From: Alphaproteobacteria bacterium
GTDB lineage: Bacteria; Pseudomonadota; Alphaproteobacteria; Rhodobacterales; Rhodobacteraceae
Length of the DNA: 16,511 nt
Reading direction: 5' to 3'
Assembly: GCA_024277955.1 (NCBI GenBank)
Contig: JAJRUE010000184.1
Location: 1 to 16,511 of the forward strand
Shown here: one piece after another, positions 1 to 7,365 of the stretch
Numbering within the stretch: the first letter of the stretch is position 1
How the letters are laid out: the number at the start of each line of letters is the position of its first letter
Notes under the pieces: generated by a model
The model's input: only the letters and a program-made list of their open reading frames with translations
The model's database searches: none
What the model was told of the DNA's origin: nothing
Position numbers and translations under genes: made by a program

Positions 1-1813
1 GGTCACCTGCTACGCGCTCGGCGTCACCTCGGTTTCGCCCGAAATCGGCACCATGGTGTTCGAACGTTTCGTGTCCGAAGCCCGCGACGAACCCCCCGAT
101 ATCGACGTGGATTTCGAACACGAACGCCGCGAAGAGGTGATCCAGCACATCTACGAAAAATACGGCCGCCACCGGGCCGGGCTGTGCGCCACCGTCATCC
201 ACTACCGCGGCAAGCGCGCGATCCGCGAGGTCGGCCGCGCCATGGGCCTGTCCGAAGACACCCTGTCGGCGCTGTCCTCGCAGCTCTGGGGGTTCTTTTC
301 CTCGGGCGCCATCGAGGACAAACGCCTGCGCGAAATCGGCCTGGATCCCGCCGACCGCCGCCTGCGCCAGACCCTTGCCCTGATCGAGGAAATCCAGGGC
401 TTCCCCCGCCACCTCAGCCAGCACGTCGGCGGCTTCATCATCACCGAAGGGCGGCTGGATGAACTGGTGCCGATCGAAAACGCCACGATGGAGGACCGCA
501 CCGTCATCTGCTGGGACAAGGACGACATCGACAGCCTGGGCATCCTCAAGGTCGATGTGCTGTCGCTCGGCATGCTCACCTGCATCCGCAAGGCGTTCGA
601 GCTGATCGCCCAGCACCACCGGACCGACTATTCGCTGGCCACGCTCCCGCCCGAAGACCCCGCCGTCTACGACATGCTGTGCAAGGCCGACAGCATCGGC
701 GTTTTCCAGGTCGAAAGCCGCGCGCAGATGAATTTCCTGCCCCGGATGCGCCCGCGCTGCTTTTATGACCTGGTGATCGAGGTGGCGATTATCCGCCCCG
801 GCCCGATCCAGGGCGACATGGTGCACCCGTTCATCCGGCGCAGGAATGGCGAAGAAGAGGTAAGCTTCCCCTCGGACGCCCTGGGCGAGGTTCTGGGCAA
901 GACCCTGGGCGTGCCGCTGTTTCAGGAACAGGCCATGCAGATCGCCATCATCGGCGCAGGCTTTACCCCCGAAGAGGCGGACCGCTTGCGCCGCTCGCTG
1001 GCCACCTTCAAGAAACACGGCTCGGTCAGCGAATTTCACGACCGCTTCATCAAGGGCATGCTGAAGAACGGCTACGACCGCGACTTCGCGATGCGCTGCT
1101 TTTCCCAGATCGAAGGCTTCGGCTCTTACGGGTTCCCCGAAAGCCACGCCGCCAGTTTCGCGCTGCTGGTCTATGCCTCGGCCTGGCTGAAATGCCACCA
1201 CCCGGGCATCTTCGCCTGTGCGCTGCTGAACAGCCAGCCGATGGGGTTCTACGCGCCCGCCCAGATCGTGCGCGATGCGCGCGAACACGGGGTGACGGTG
1301 CGCCCGGTCTGCGTCAACGCAAGCTTCTGGGACAACGTGATGGAACCCGACGGGCACGGCGGGCTGGCGCTGCGCCTGGGGTTCCGCCAGATCAAGCGGT
1401 TGCGCCAGGACGATGCCGCCTGGCTGACCGCGGCGCGCGGCAACGGCTATACCTCGCTCGAAGATGTCTGGCGGCGCGCCGGTCTGGGGCCGCCGGCCCT
1501 GCACACCCTGGCCGAGGCCGACGCCTTTGCCGCGCTCGGCCTGACCCGGCGCCAGGCGCTTTGGGAAGCGCGCGCCATCCGCGCCCCCGAACCGCTGCCG
1601 CTGTTTGCCGGCGATCTGGACGGCGAAGGTATCCTTGACCCCGCCGTGCACCTGCCCGCCATGACCGAAGGCGAAGAGGTGGTCGAGGATTACGTCGCCA
1701 TGCGCCTGACCCTGCGCGCCCACCCGATGGCCCTGTTGCGCCCCCGGCTGACACCCACAGCCCAGGGCAAGGTTTTTGAAAAAACCTTGCCAAGGCGCTT
1801 GCAAGCGCCTTGA
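1..1813 (+). CDS. dnaE2: Error-prone DNA polymerase DnaE2/ImuC, 3' part, C-terminally truncated
   Basis: Alternative C-family polymerase alpha subunit that, with ImuA and ImuB, carries out SOS-induced mutagenic translesion synthesis. The gene starts before the window, so the PHP domain is absent here; the frame is open from base 2. The palm shows PDIDVDF (catalytic aspartates near bases 104-112), followed by FEHERREEVI, typical of the DnaE2 branch. The third catalytic aspartate lies in KVDVLSLGMLT (codon 554-556). Fingers and helix-hairpin-helix regions follow, as does the conserved AHPMALLRPRL segment near the end. In the family about 110-130 further residues with an OB-fold come next. Here the frame runs instead into palindromic DNA (tail GKVFEKTLPRRLQAP) and stops 2 bp before the convergent glycosyltransferase stop. 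Family assignment is certain; the truncation is read directly from the sequence, and its effect is unknown. Confidence 0.96.
   Translation, partial: VTCYALGVTSVSPEIGTMVFERFVSEARDEPPDIDVDFEHERREEVIQHIYEKYGRHRAGLCATVIHYRGKRAIREVGRAMGLSEDTLSALSSQLWGFFSSGAIEDKRLREIGLDPADRRLRQTLALIEEIQGFPRHLSQHVGGFIITEGRLDELVPIENATMEDRTVICWDKDDIDSLGILKVDVLSLGMLTCIRKAFELIAQHHRTDYSLATLPPEDPAVYDMLCKADSIGVFQVESRAQMNFLPRMRPRCFYDLVIEVAIIRPGPIQGDMVHPFIRRRNGEEEVSFPSDALGEVLGKTLGVPLFQEQAMQIAIIGAGFTPEEADRLRRSLATFKKHGSVSEFHDRFIKGMLKNGYDRDFAMRCFSQIEGFGSYGFPESHAASFALLVYASAWLKCHHPGIFACALLNSQPMGFYAPAQIVRDAREHGVTVRPVCVNASFWDNVMEPDGHGGLALRLGFRQIKRLRQDDAAWLTAARGNGYTSLEDVWRRAGLGPPALHTLAEADAFAALGLTRRQALWEARAIRAPEPLPLFAGDLDGEGILDPAVHLPAMTEGEEVVEDYVAMRLTLRAHPMALLRPRLTPTAQGKVFEKTLPRRLQAP
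1766..1812. repeat. Two abutting perfect palindromes at the dnaE2 / glycosyltransferase junction
   Basis: Bases 1766-1791 form a 12-bp stem (arm GGCAAGGTTTTT) with a 2-nt centre. Bases 1792-1811 are a perfect 20-bp palindrome (half-site AAGGCGCTTG), or 22 bp if 1791 and 1812 are included. Together they encode the last codons of dnaE2 and part of its TGA stop. Read on the minus strand, the second palindrome is followed seven bases later by a run of six T, so it may end the dapE-to-glycosyltransferase transcript. It could equally be a mobile palindromic repeat. No second copy was seen in this window. Confidence 0.75.
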
Positions 1814-1815
1814 CC

Positions 1816-3246
1816 CTACCCCGGCGTCACGCAGGCCTCGAACCCCGGCGCGATCGGGCCGCGCACCGGCCACAGCCAGTAACGTTCGACCGTTGCACCG
1901 CGCGATCTGCGCAGGATCTCGCGTTTCGGGCCAACGTCCCGGAACAGCCGCGCCGGATCAAACGCCCCCGGCGCATCCTGCGAATGGATCAGCACCGCCT
2001 GGCGGGTGCAAAGCCCGGCCGGGAACGGCCCGCGAAACCGGTAGCGCTTGAGCTCGACCACCGCCCAGACCGGAACCTCGGGCAGATAAAAGCTCAGCAG
2101 TCCGGCCAGACCGTAGTCGGCGGTCGCGATCCATTCGGCGCCGGTATCACCCAGCGCGGCCTCGATCTGCCGCAGGCTCGCAGGCCAGCCCTTGACCTGG
2201 TTTGGCGGCACCTGCCCCGGCACCAGCGGCGCCCCCGGCCACAGCGCCACCGCCATCGCCACCGCCGTCAGACCCGCGCCATAGGCTGCCGCCGCCCGGA
2301 CAACCCAGGCCCGCATCCGCCCCGCGCCAAGCCCGGCAAAGACCGCCAGCAGCGGATAGACCGGCGCCAGCCAGTTGCCCGCCACTTCGGCGCTGCGGGC
2401 GTGATAGGCCAGGTAGATCGGCAGGGGCAGCATCAGCCAGGCCAGCAGGGTGCGCGCCGCCCCCGGTCGCCCCAGGCCCCGCGCCGCCGCCCACAGGATC
2501 ACCGGGCCGGCCAGCACCAGGATCGAAACCAGGTAGGTCGCCAGCGTTCGCCACTGGAACCCCTCGGTCCCGATCCGCCCGAACTGGCGCTCCAGCCCGA
2601 TCCAGCCATTGCTGTAATTCCACCAGATGAATGGCCCCAGCACCGCCAGCGCCGCCAGCGCCGCCAGCCAGGGCTGCGGCCGGCGCAATACCCGCCGCCC
2701 GTCGCGGGTGACCAGCAGCCAGCCGGCTAGCCCGACACCCAGGAACAGGTTGGTGAACTTGGACAGCACCCCAAGCCCCATCAGCACCCCGGCCAGCGCC
2801 CAGCCAGCCGGCCCGTCGCCCCTTTGCCGCACCGCCAGGATGGCCCAGGCCGAGGCGGTCCAGAAAAATACCGACGGCGCGTCCGGGGTGGCTGTGAAGC
2901 CCAGCGCCAGGATCACGATGGACAGGTTGTAAAACAGCGCCGCGAGGCTGGCGGCGCGCCGGTCTCCGCCCAGCAGCCGGGCGATCTGCCAGACCATCGG
3001 CGTCACCAGCGCAAAGCCCAGCACCGACACCACCCGCACCCCGAACCGATTGACCCCGAACAGCTGTTCCCCGGCCCATATCCACCAGGCGATCATCGGC
3101 GGGTGGTCGTAATAGCCCGCCGAAGGGACGGTGGCCCAAAGCGCGTAGTAGGCTTCGTCCTGCACCAGCGGAATGGCCAGCGCCAGGCCCAGATGCAGGG
3201 CCAGGAAGGCCAGCGTCGTCAAGGTCACCGAAGGAATGCGCATCAT
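1816..3246 (-). CDS. GT39/ArnT-like membrane glycosyltransferase
   Basis: A 476-residue polytopic inner-membrane protein of the PMT_2/GT39 superfamily (GT-C fold), which transfers a sugar from a polyprenyl-phosphate donor to a lipid or protein at the periplasmic face. After the first membrane segment comes the diagnostic loop QDEAYYALWATVPSAGYYDH (D30/E31 acidic pair, then HPP at about 48-50). At least eight further hydrophobic segments follow to about residue 330, then a soluble C-terminal part. Two ATGs are adjacent at 3241-3246; an AGGGCGGA-like ribosome site lies just upstream. The start is 9 bp after the lytic transglycosylase stop, so it is probably the last gene of that operon. The acceptor cannot be told from sequence; lipid A, a surface polysaccharide or a hopanoid are all possible. 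Confidence 0.85.
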   Translation of the reverse strand: MMRIPSVTLTTLAFLALHLGLALAIPLVQDEAYYALWATVPSAGYYDHPPMIAWWIWAGEQLFGVNRFGVRVVSVLGFALVTPMVWQIARLLGGDRRAASLAALFYNLSIVILALGFTATPDAPSVFFWTASAWAILAVRQRGDGPAGWALAGVLMGLGVLSKFTNLFLGVGLAGWLLVTRDGRRVLRRPQPWLAALAALAVLGPFIWWNYSNGWIGLERQFGRIGTEGFQWRTLATYLVSILVLAGPVILWAAARGLGRPGAARTLLAWLMLPLPIYLAYHARSAEVAGNWLAPVYPLLAVFAGLGAGRMRAWVVRAAAAYGAGLTAVAMAVALWPGAPLVPGQVPPNQVKGWPASLRQIEAALGDTGAEWIATADYGLAGLLSFYLPEVPVWAVVELKRYRFRGPFPAGLCTRQAVLIHSQDAPGAFDPARLFRDVGPKREILRRSRGATVERYWLWPVRGPIAPGFEACVTPG

Positions 3247-3255
3247 CCGTCCGCC

Positions 3256-4401
3256 CTATGCATCGTCCGACCGGGAATCACGCGCATCCGCACCCGCCCC
3301 GGCACGCATCCGCGCCAGCAGTTCGGCCGAGCCATGCCCGTCGGGAACCATCGCGTGTTGCTGCTGCCAGGCCCGGATCGCCGCGATGCTGGCCGGGCCG
3401 AGCACCCCGTCCACCCCGCCGGTATCGTACCCGGCATCCACCAGCCGCTGCTGCAGCTCGCGCCGGTCCCGGAAGCCAAGCGCCGCGTCTTCGGGCCAGG
3501 GCGCGGCCAACCCGGCGCGCCCGGCGATACGGTCCGCCAGAACCCCCACGGCCAGCGCGTATGGCGGCGCATTGTTGTAGCGCAGCAAGGCGCGGAAATT
3601 CGGGCCAAGCGCAAAGGCCGGCCCCCTGGCCCCGGCCGGGCAGACCACCGAAATCTGCGCCGGGTCCAACCCGTCCGGCACCTGTTCGATCGCCCAGTCC
3701 GCAGCCGGCCGCCAGTGGTCCAGCCCGGCGCGGGCGTGGTCGAAAGCGGGCAGCAGACGCACTTCTGCGCCCCAGCGCATCCCGGCGTTCCAGCCGCCCG
3801 CCGCCAGCAGCGCCGCCGCCGAGGCCAGCGCATCGGTCGGATCCTCGCCCCAGATATCGCACCGCCCGTCGCCATCCAGATCGACCGCATGGGCCAGGTA
3901 GCTGGCGGGCATCAACTGGGTGTGCCCCATGGCCCCGGCCCAGCTTCCGCGCAGCCGCGCCCGCGTGCAATCGCCCGCCGCCAGAATGCGCAGCGCCGCC
4001 AAAAGCTGCGCCTCGAACAGCCGGGCGCGGCGGCCTTCGTGGGCCAGCGTCGCCAGCGACCGGATCACGTCGAAATCGCCGCGCACCGCCCCCAGGTCGC
4101 TTTCCAGCCCCCAGATCGCCACCAGGATTTCCGGCGCCACGCCAAAGGCCGTCTCGATCCGGGCCAGAGCATCCGCGTGGTCCCGCAACGCCGTCCGCCC
4201 CCGCGCCACCCGGTTCCGGCCCAGCGCGCGGTCCATGTAGGCGCGCGCGCTCAGCGCCGCTTCGGGTTGCGCGCGATCACGGGCGATCACCGTGTGATCG
4301 GGGGGCAGCCCGGCCAGCGTCCGGTCCAGCAGCGCTGCCGATATCCCCCGCCGCAGGGCAAGGCGGCGAAACCGCCGCAACCATTGCGCGAAGGCCTCCA
4401 C
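3256..4401 (-). CDS. Lytic murein transglycosylase, MltB family, with peptidoglycan-binding domain
   Basis: A 381-residue protein that would cleave peptidoglycan glycan strands to 1,6-anhydromuropeptides. The SLT_2 domain is clear: IWGLESDLG carries the catalytic glutamate (about E100), GSWAGAMGHTQLMPASY lies at about 152-168, then a DLDGDGRCDIW segment. A PG_binding_1 domain covers about 325-370 (RELQQRLVDAGYDTGGVDG). The start is GTG at 4401, with GGAAG six bases upstream. The same frame is closed two codons upstream by the rnr stop (TAG, then CCG, then GTG), so no longer N-terminus is possible. The protein therefore begins MEAFAQWLRRF with no signal peptide or lipobox, which is odd for an enzyme whose substrate is periplasmic. 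A frameshift or start loss is possible, but neither other minus-strand frame just upstream encodes a signal peptide. Confidence 0.93.
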   Translation of the reverse strand: MEAFAQWLRRFRRLALRRGISAALLDRTLAGLPPDHTVIARDRAQPEAALSARAYMDRALGRNRVARGRTALRDHADALARIETAFGVAPEILVAIWGLESDLGAVRGDFDVIRSLATLAHEGRRARLFEAQLLAALRILAAGDCTRARLRGSWAGAMGHTQLMPASYLAHAVDLDGDGRCDIWGEDPTDALASAAALLAAGGWNAGMRWGAEVRLLPAFDHARAGLDHWRPAADWAIEQVPDGLDPAQISVVCPAGARGPAFALGPNFRALLRYNNAPPYALAVGVLADRIAGRAGLAAPWPEDAALGFRDRRELQQRLVDAGYDTGGVDGVLGPASIAAIRAWQQQHAMVPDGHGSAELLARMRAGAGADARDSRSDDA

Positions 4402-4404
4402 CGG

Positions 4405-6666
4405 CTACTTCCGCTTGCGGCTGACCGACCGGCGTCCACCGCCGCGTCCGCCTTTGCCGCGCCCGCCCTTGCCCTTGCCCTTGCCCTTGCGCTGGCCCCG
4501 ACGCGAGCCGCCGGCCGGTGGCGCCTTGTCTTCGACCGACAACAGTTCCAGCAGCAGGCCGCCGGTCACGGGCACCGCTTCGGACAGGCGCACCGTCACC
4601 CGCTGGCCAAGCGCCAGCGTAAAGCCGCTGTCCACCCCGACCAGCGCCGGGCGATCCGGGTCGAACTCGAAATATTCGCGCCCGAGTGTGCGCACCGGGA
4701 TCAGCCCGTCGGCCCCGGTTTCGTCCAGCTTCACAAAGGCGCCGAACCGCGCCACCCCGGCGACGCGGCCGGTGAATTCGTTGCCCACACGTTCGCTCAG
4801 ATAGGCGGCAAGGTAGCGGTCGGTGGTGTCGCGCTCGGCCGCCATCGAGCGGCGTTCGGTTTCCGAAATATGCACGGCGGTGTCGTCCAGCCGGACGATT
4901 TCTTCGTCGCTCAGCCCGTCGTCGCCCCAGCGATGCGCGCGGATCAGGCCGCGGTGCACCACCAGGTCGGCATAGCGCCGGATCGGAGACGTGAAATGCG
5001 CATAGGCCCGCAGCGCCAGCCCGAAATGGCCCAGGTTTTCACGGCTGTAATAGGCCTGGGTCATCGAACGCAGCGTGGTGATCGAGATCAGTTCGGCAAA
5101 GTCGGTTTCGCGGGCCTGGGCCAGCAGTTCGTTCAGGTATTGCGTCTTGAGCACCCGCCCCTTGGCCAGCGTCAGCCCCGAGGCCTGCGCCACTTCGCGC
5201 AGCGCGTCCAGCTTTTCGGGCGAAGGTTCTTCGTGCACCCGGAACAGCAAGGGTTGCCGGCGGCTGATCAGTTCTTCGGCTGCGGCGACATTGGCCAGGA
5301 CCATGAATTCCTCGATCAGCCGATGCGCGTCCAGCCGTTCGCGGATCGCGATGGATGTCACCTTGCCATCGTCCGACAGAACGATCTTGCGTTCGGGCAG
5401 GTCCAGTTCCAGCGGCTGGCGGGCGGCGCGGGCCTTTTTGAGCGCCTCGTAAGCGGCGTAAAGCGGGTCGATCACGTCGCCCATCAGCGGCGCGGTGCGT
5501 TCGCCCGGGTCGCCATCGCGGGCGGCCTGCACTTCGGTGTAGGTCAGCGAGGCGGCGGATTTCATGTAGCCGCGGATGAATTTTTGGCCAATCCTGCGCC
5601 CCTTGGCATCGATGCGGATACGCGCGGCAATGCAGGCGCGCGGCACCCCTTCGTGCAGCGAACACAGATCGCCCGACAGCCGGTCCGGCAGCATCGGCAC
5701 CACCCGGTCGGGGAAATAGGTGGAATTGCCGCGTTTGCGCGCTTCGGCGTCCAGTGCCGAGCCGGGGCGCACATAGTGGGCCACGTCGGCGATGGCGACC
5801 CAAAGGATATGACCGCCCTCGTTCTTCGGATCATCGTCCGGCTGCGCCCAGACCGCATCGTCGTGGTCGCGCGCATCCGCCGGGTCGATGGTGACCAGCG
5901 GCAGGCCGGTCAGATCGGTGCGGCCCTCGGGGCCGGCGGGGGTGGCGGCGTCGGCCTCGGCGATCACCTCGTCGGGAAAGGCGTCGGGGATGGCGTGCTG
6001 GTGAATGGCGATCAGCGAAACCGCCTTGGGGGCGGAAGGATCGCCCAGCCGGTCGATGATCCGCGCCGCCGGCAGGCCCATGCGCCCCTTTGGCCCGGCC
6101 AGTTCGGCTTCGACCAGTTCGCCGTCGCGCGCGCCGTTGGTGTCGCGCGCCGAAACCCGCCATTCCTTGTCGGCGCCCCGGTCCACCGGTTTGATCCGGC
6201 CTCCTTCGGCGGTCTTGCGAAACACCCCCAGGATGCGCACCGGGTTGCGGCCGATACGCCGGATCAGCCGGCCTTCGTATTGCCACAGCTCACCCTTGAC
6301 CTCGGTCAGCCGCGCCAGGATGCGGTCACCGGTGCCCAGCGCCTTGTCGGTGGGCTTCATCACCATCAGCACCTTAGGCTCGGGCGATGCGCCGTGCCAT
6401 TCCAGCGGATGGGCGAAGAGGTCTCCGTCCTCGTCGGGGGGGAGCACCTGCAAGACCGCGACCGGGGGCAGCTTGTCCGGGTCGCGGTAGGTCTTCTTGC
6501 GCTTTTGCAGATGGCCTTCTTCTTCCAGCTCTTTCAGCAGGCGCTTGAGATCGATGCGGTCGGCCCCCTTGATGCCGAAAGCACGCGCAATGTCGCGTTT
6601 CGAATTGCGGGTCGGGTTTTCGGCGATCCATTCGAGGATCTCGGCCTTGGAGGGTAATCTGCTCAT
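4405..6666 (-). CDS. rnr: Ribonuclease R
   Basis: A processive 3'-to-5' exoribonuclease of the RNB/RNase II family, cytoplasmic, acting in decay of structured mRNA, rRNA quality control and tmRNA-linked turnover. From ATG 6666 it has 753 residues: a winged-helix region (about 1-65), cold-shock-like OB domains (about 65-230), the RNB catalytic core with VTIDPADARDHDDAVW (about 258-273, acidic metal ligands; H where E. coli has F), an S1 domain starting at GNEFTGRVAGVARFGAF, and a very basic Gly/Lys/Arg tail. ATG 6666 is preferred over the in-frame ATG at 6696 because AGAGGG precedes it at normal spacing and the family N-terminus begins near SRLPSK. It follows the DUF2064 gene by 66 bp and runs directly into the transglycosylase gene. 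Confidence 0.97.
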   Translation of the reverse strand: MSRLPSKAEILEWIAENPTRNSKRDIARAFGIKGADRIDLKRLLKELEEEGHLQKRKKTYRDPDKLPPVAVLQVLPPDEDGDLFAHPLEWHGASPEPKVLMVMKPTDKALGTGDRILARLTEVKGELWQYEGRLIRRIGRNPVRILGVFRKTAEGGRIKPVDRGADKEWRVSARDTNGARDGELVEAELAGPKGRMGLPAARIIDRLGDPSAPKAVSLIAIHQHAIPDAFPDEVIAEADAATPAGPEGRTDLTGLPLVTIDPADARDHDDAVWAQPDDDPKNEGGHILWVAIADVAHYVRPGSALDAEARKRGNSTYFPDRVVPMLPDRLSGDLCSLHEGVPRACIAARIRIDAKGRRIGQKFIRGYMKSAASLTYTEVQAARDGDPGERTAPLMGDVIDPLYAAYEALKKARAARQPLELDLPERKIVLSDDGKVTSIAIRERLDAHRLIEEFMVLANVAAAEELISRRQPLLFRVHEEPSPEKLDALREVAQASGLTLAKGRVLKTQYLNELLAQARETDFAELISITTLRSMTQAYYSRENLGHFGLALRAYAHFTSPIRRYADLVVHRGLIRAHRWGDDGLSDEEIVRLDDTAVHISETERRSMAAERDTTDRYLAAYLSERVGNEFTGRVAGVARFGAFVKLDETGADGLIPVRTLGREYFEFDPDRPALVGVDSGFTLALGQRVTVRLSEAVPVTGGLLLELLSVEDKAPPAGGSRRGQRKGKGKGKGGRGKGGRGGGRRSVSRKRK
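4465..4488. repeat. rnr: Four copies of a 6-bp unit in the rnr tail
   Basis: GCCCTT is repeated four times in tandem on the plus strand, encoding (Lys-Gly) repeats in the basic C-terminal tail of RNase R. The unit length is a multiple of three, so copy-number change by slippage would lengthen or shorten the tail without breaking the frame. Confidence 0.8.
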
Positions 6667-6732
6667 GCTTCGCCCTCTAGCATGTTCGCCCGGCAAGTCC
6701 CAGATGCGGCGCGCCGGTATGCGCGTTTCCCG

Positions 6733-7365
6733 CTACAGCGCAGCAGCCCGCAGGGGCTGATGAGCGCCCGGCAGATCCGCCACCCGGTCCACATCGCGCA
6801 ACACATCCACCTTGGCCACCCGCCACCCCGGCAGGGTCGCGATACTGTCGGCCAGCGCGTCAGGCGACGACCAGCGCACGCCTTCGAACAGCCCCGGCGG
6901 CGGCGGGCGCAGCCGTTGCAGCCCCACCAGCCAGTAACCCCCGTCGAGCGCCGGGCCAAACACCGCTTCGTGCCGGCCGAGCGCTGCAAAGGCGCGGGCC
7001 ACATGCCGGCGCCGCACTCCCGGAATGTCGGCGCCCACGATCACCACCGGCCCCGGCGGCAGGCCCCGAAACAGCCGCGCCATCCGTGCCCCCAGGTCGC
7101 CCCGCCCCTGACCGATCTGCACCGCCTTCGGCCCTGGCATCGACGGCGCCACCAGCCGCGCGCGATCGGGGCTGACCGCCAGCACGGTTTCCCAGCGCGG
7201 ATCGCGCAGGTTGCGGATGGTACGCGCCATCTGGTGACGAAACCACCACGCGGCCGAGGTCATGCCGATGTCGCGCCCCAGCCGGGTCTTGACCCGCCCG
7301 GCGACCGGCGCCTTGACCATGATCACCAGCCGTGGCCGGTAGCGCGGATCAGGCGAAATAGTCAC
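6733..7365 (-). CDS. DUF2064 / TIGR04282-type glycosyltransferase-like protein
   Basis: A 210-residue cytoplasmic protein of the TIGR04282 family (rSAM/selenodomain-associated transferase 1; GT-A-like nucleotidyl or sugar transferase fold). Seen: VMVKAPVAGRVKTRL at about 15-29, the nucleotide-binding loop; GADIPGVRRRHV in the middle; and FGPALDGGYWLVGL, the family's DGGY motif. The start chosen is GTG 7365, inside the end of dapE (17-bp overlap), because the family normally has about ten residues before the KAP motif. A later ATG at 7320 would leave almost none. Translation is probably coupled to dapE. The biochemical role is not established for this subfamily, and no radical SAM or selenium-related partner is visible nearby. 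Confidence 0.86.
   Translation of the reverse strand: MTISPDPRYRPRLVIMVKAPVAGRVKTRLGRDIGMTSAAWWFRHQMARTIRNLRDPRWETVLAVSPDRARLVAPSMPGPKAVQIGQGRGDLGARMARLFRGLPPGPVVIVGADIPGVRRRHVARAFAALGRHEAVFGPALDGGYWLVGLQRLRPPPPGLFEGVRWSSPDALADSIATLPGWRVAKVDVLRDVDRVADLPGAHQPLRAAAL

Noticed and set aside
1810..2730. Continuation of dnaE2 in another plus-strand frame carrying the missing OB-fold
   Set aside because: The translation is Arg/Gln/Pro-rich antisense sequence of the glycosyltransferase and shows none of the expected RQRPGSA or EDETG-type motifs, so a simple frameshift does not explain the truncation.
2824..6657. Very long open frame (about 1277 codons) on the plus strand opposite the transglycosylase and rnr genes
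   Set aside because: Its translation is Arg/Pro/Gln/His/Gly-rich low-complexity sequence with no domain, and it lies exactly antisense to two unmistakable genes. Stop-poor antisense frames are expected at this G+C.
6663..7004. Minus-strand frame of 113 codons whose TGA overlaps the rnr ATG
   Set aside because: The ATGA overlap is tempting, but the frame lies mostly inside the DUF2064 gene on the same strand, and its Trp/Arg/Cys-rich product looks like an out-of-frame translation.
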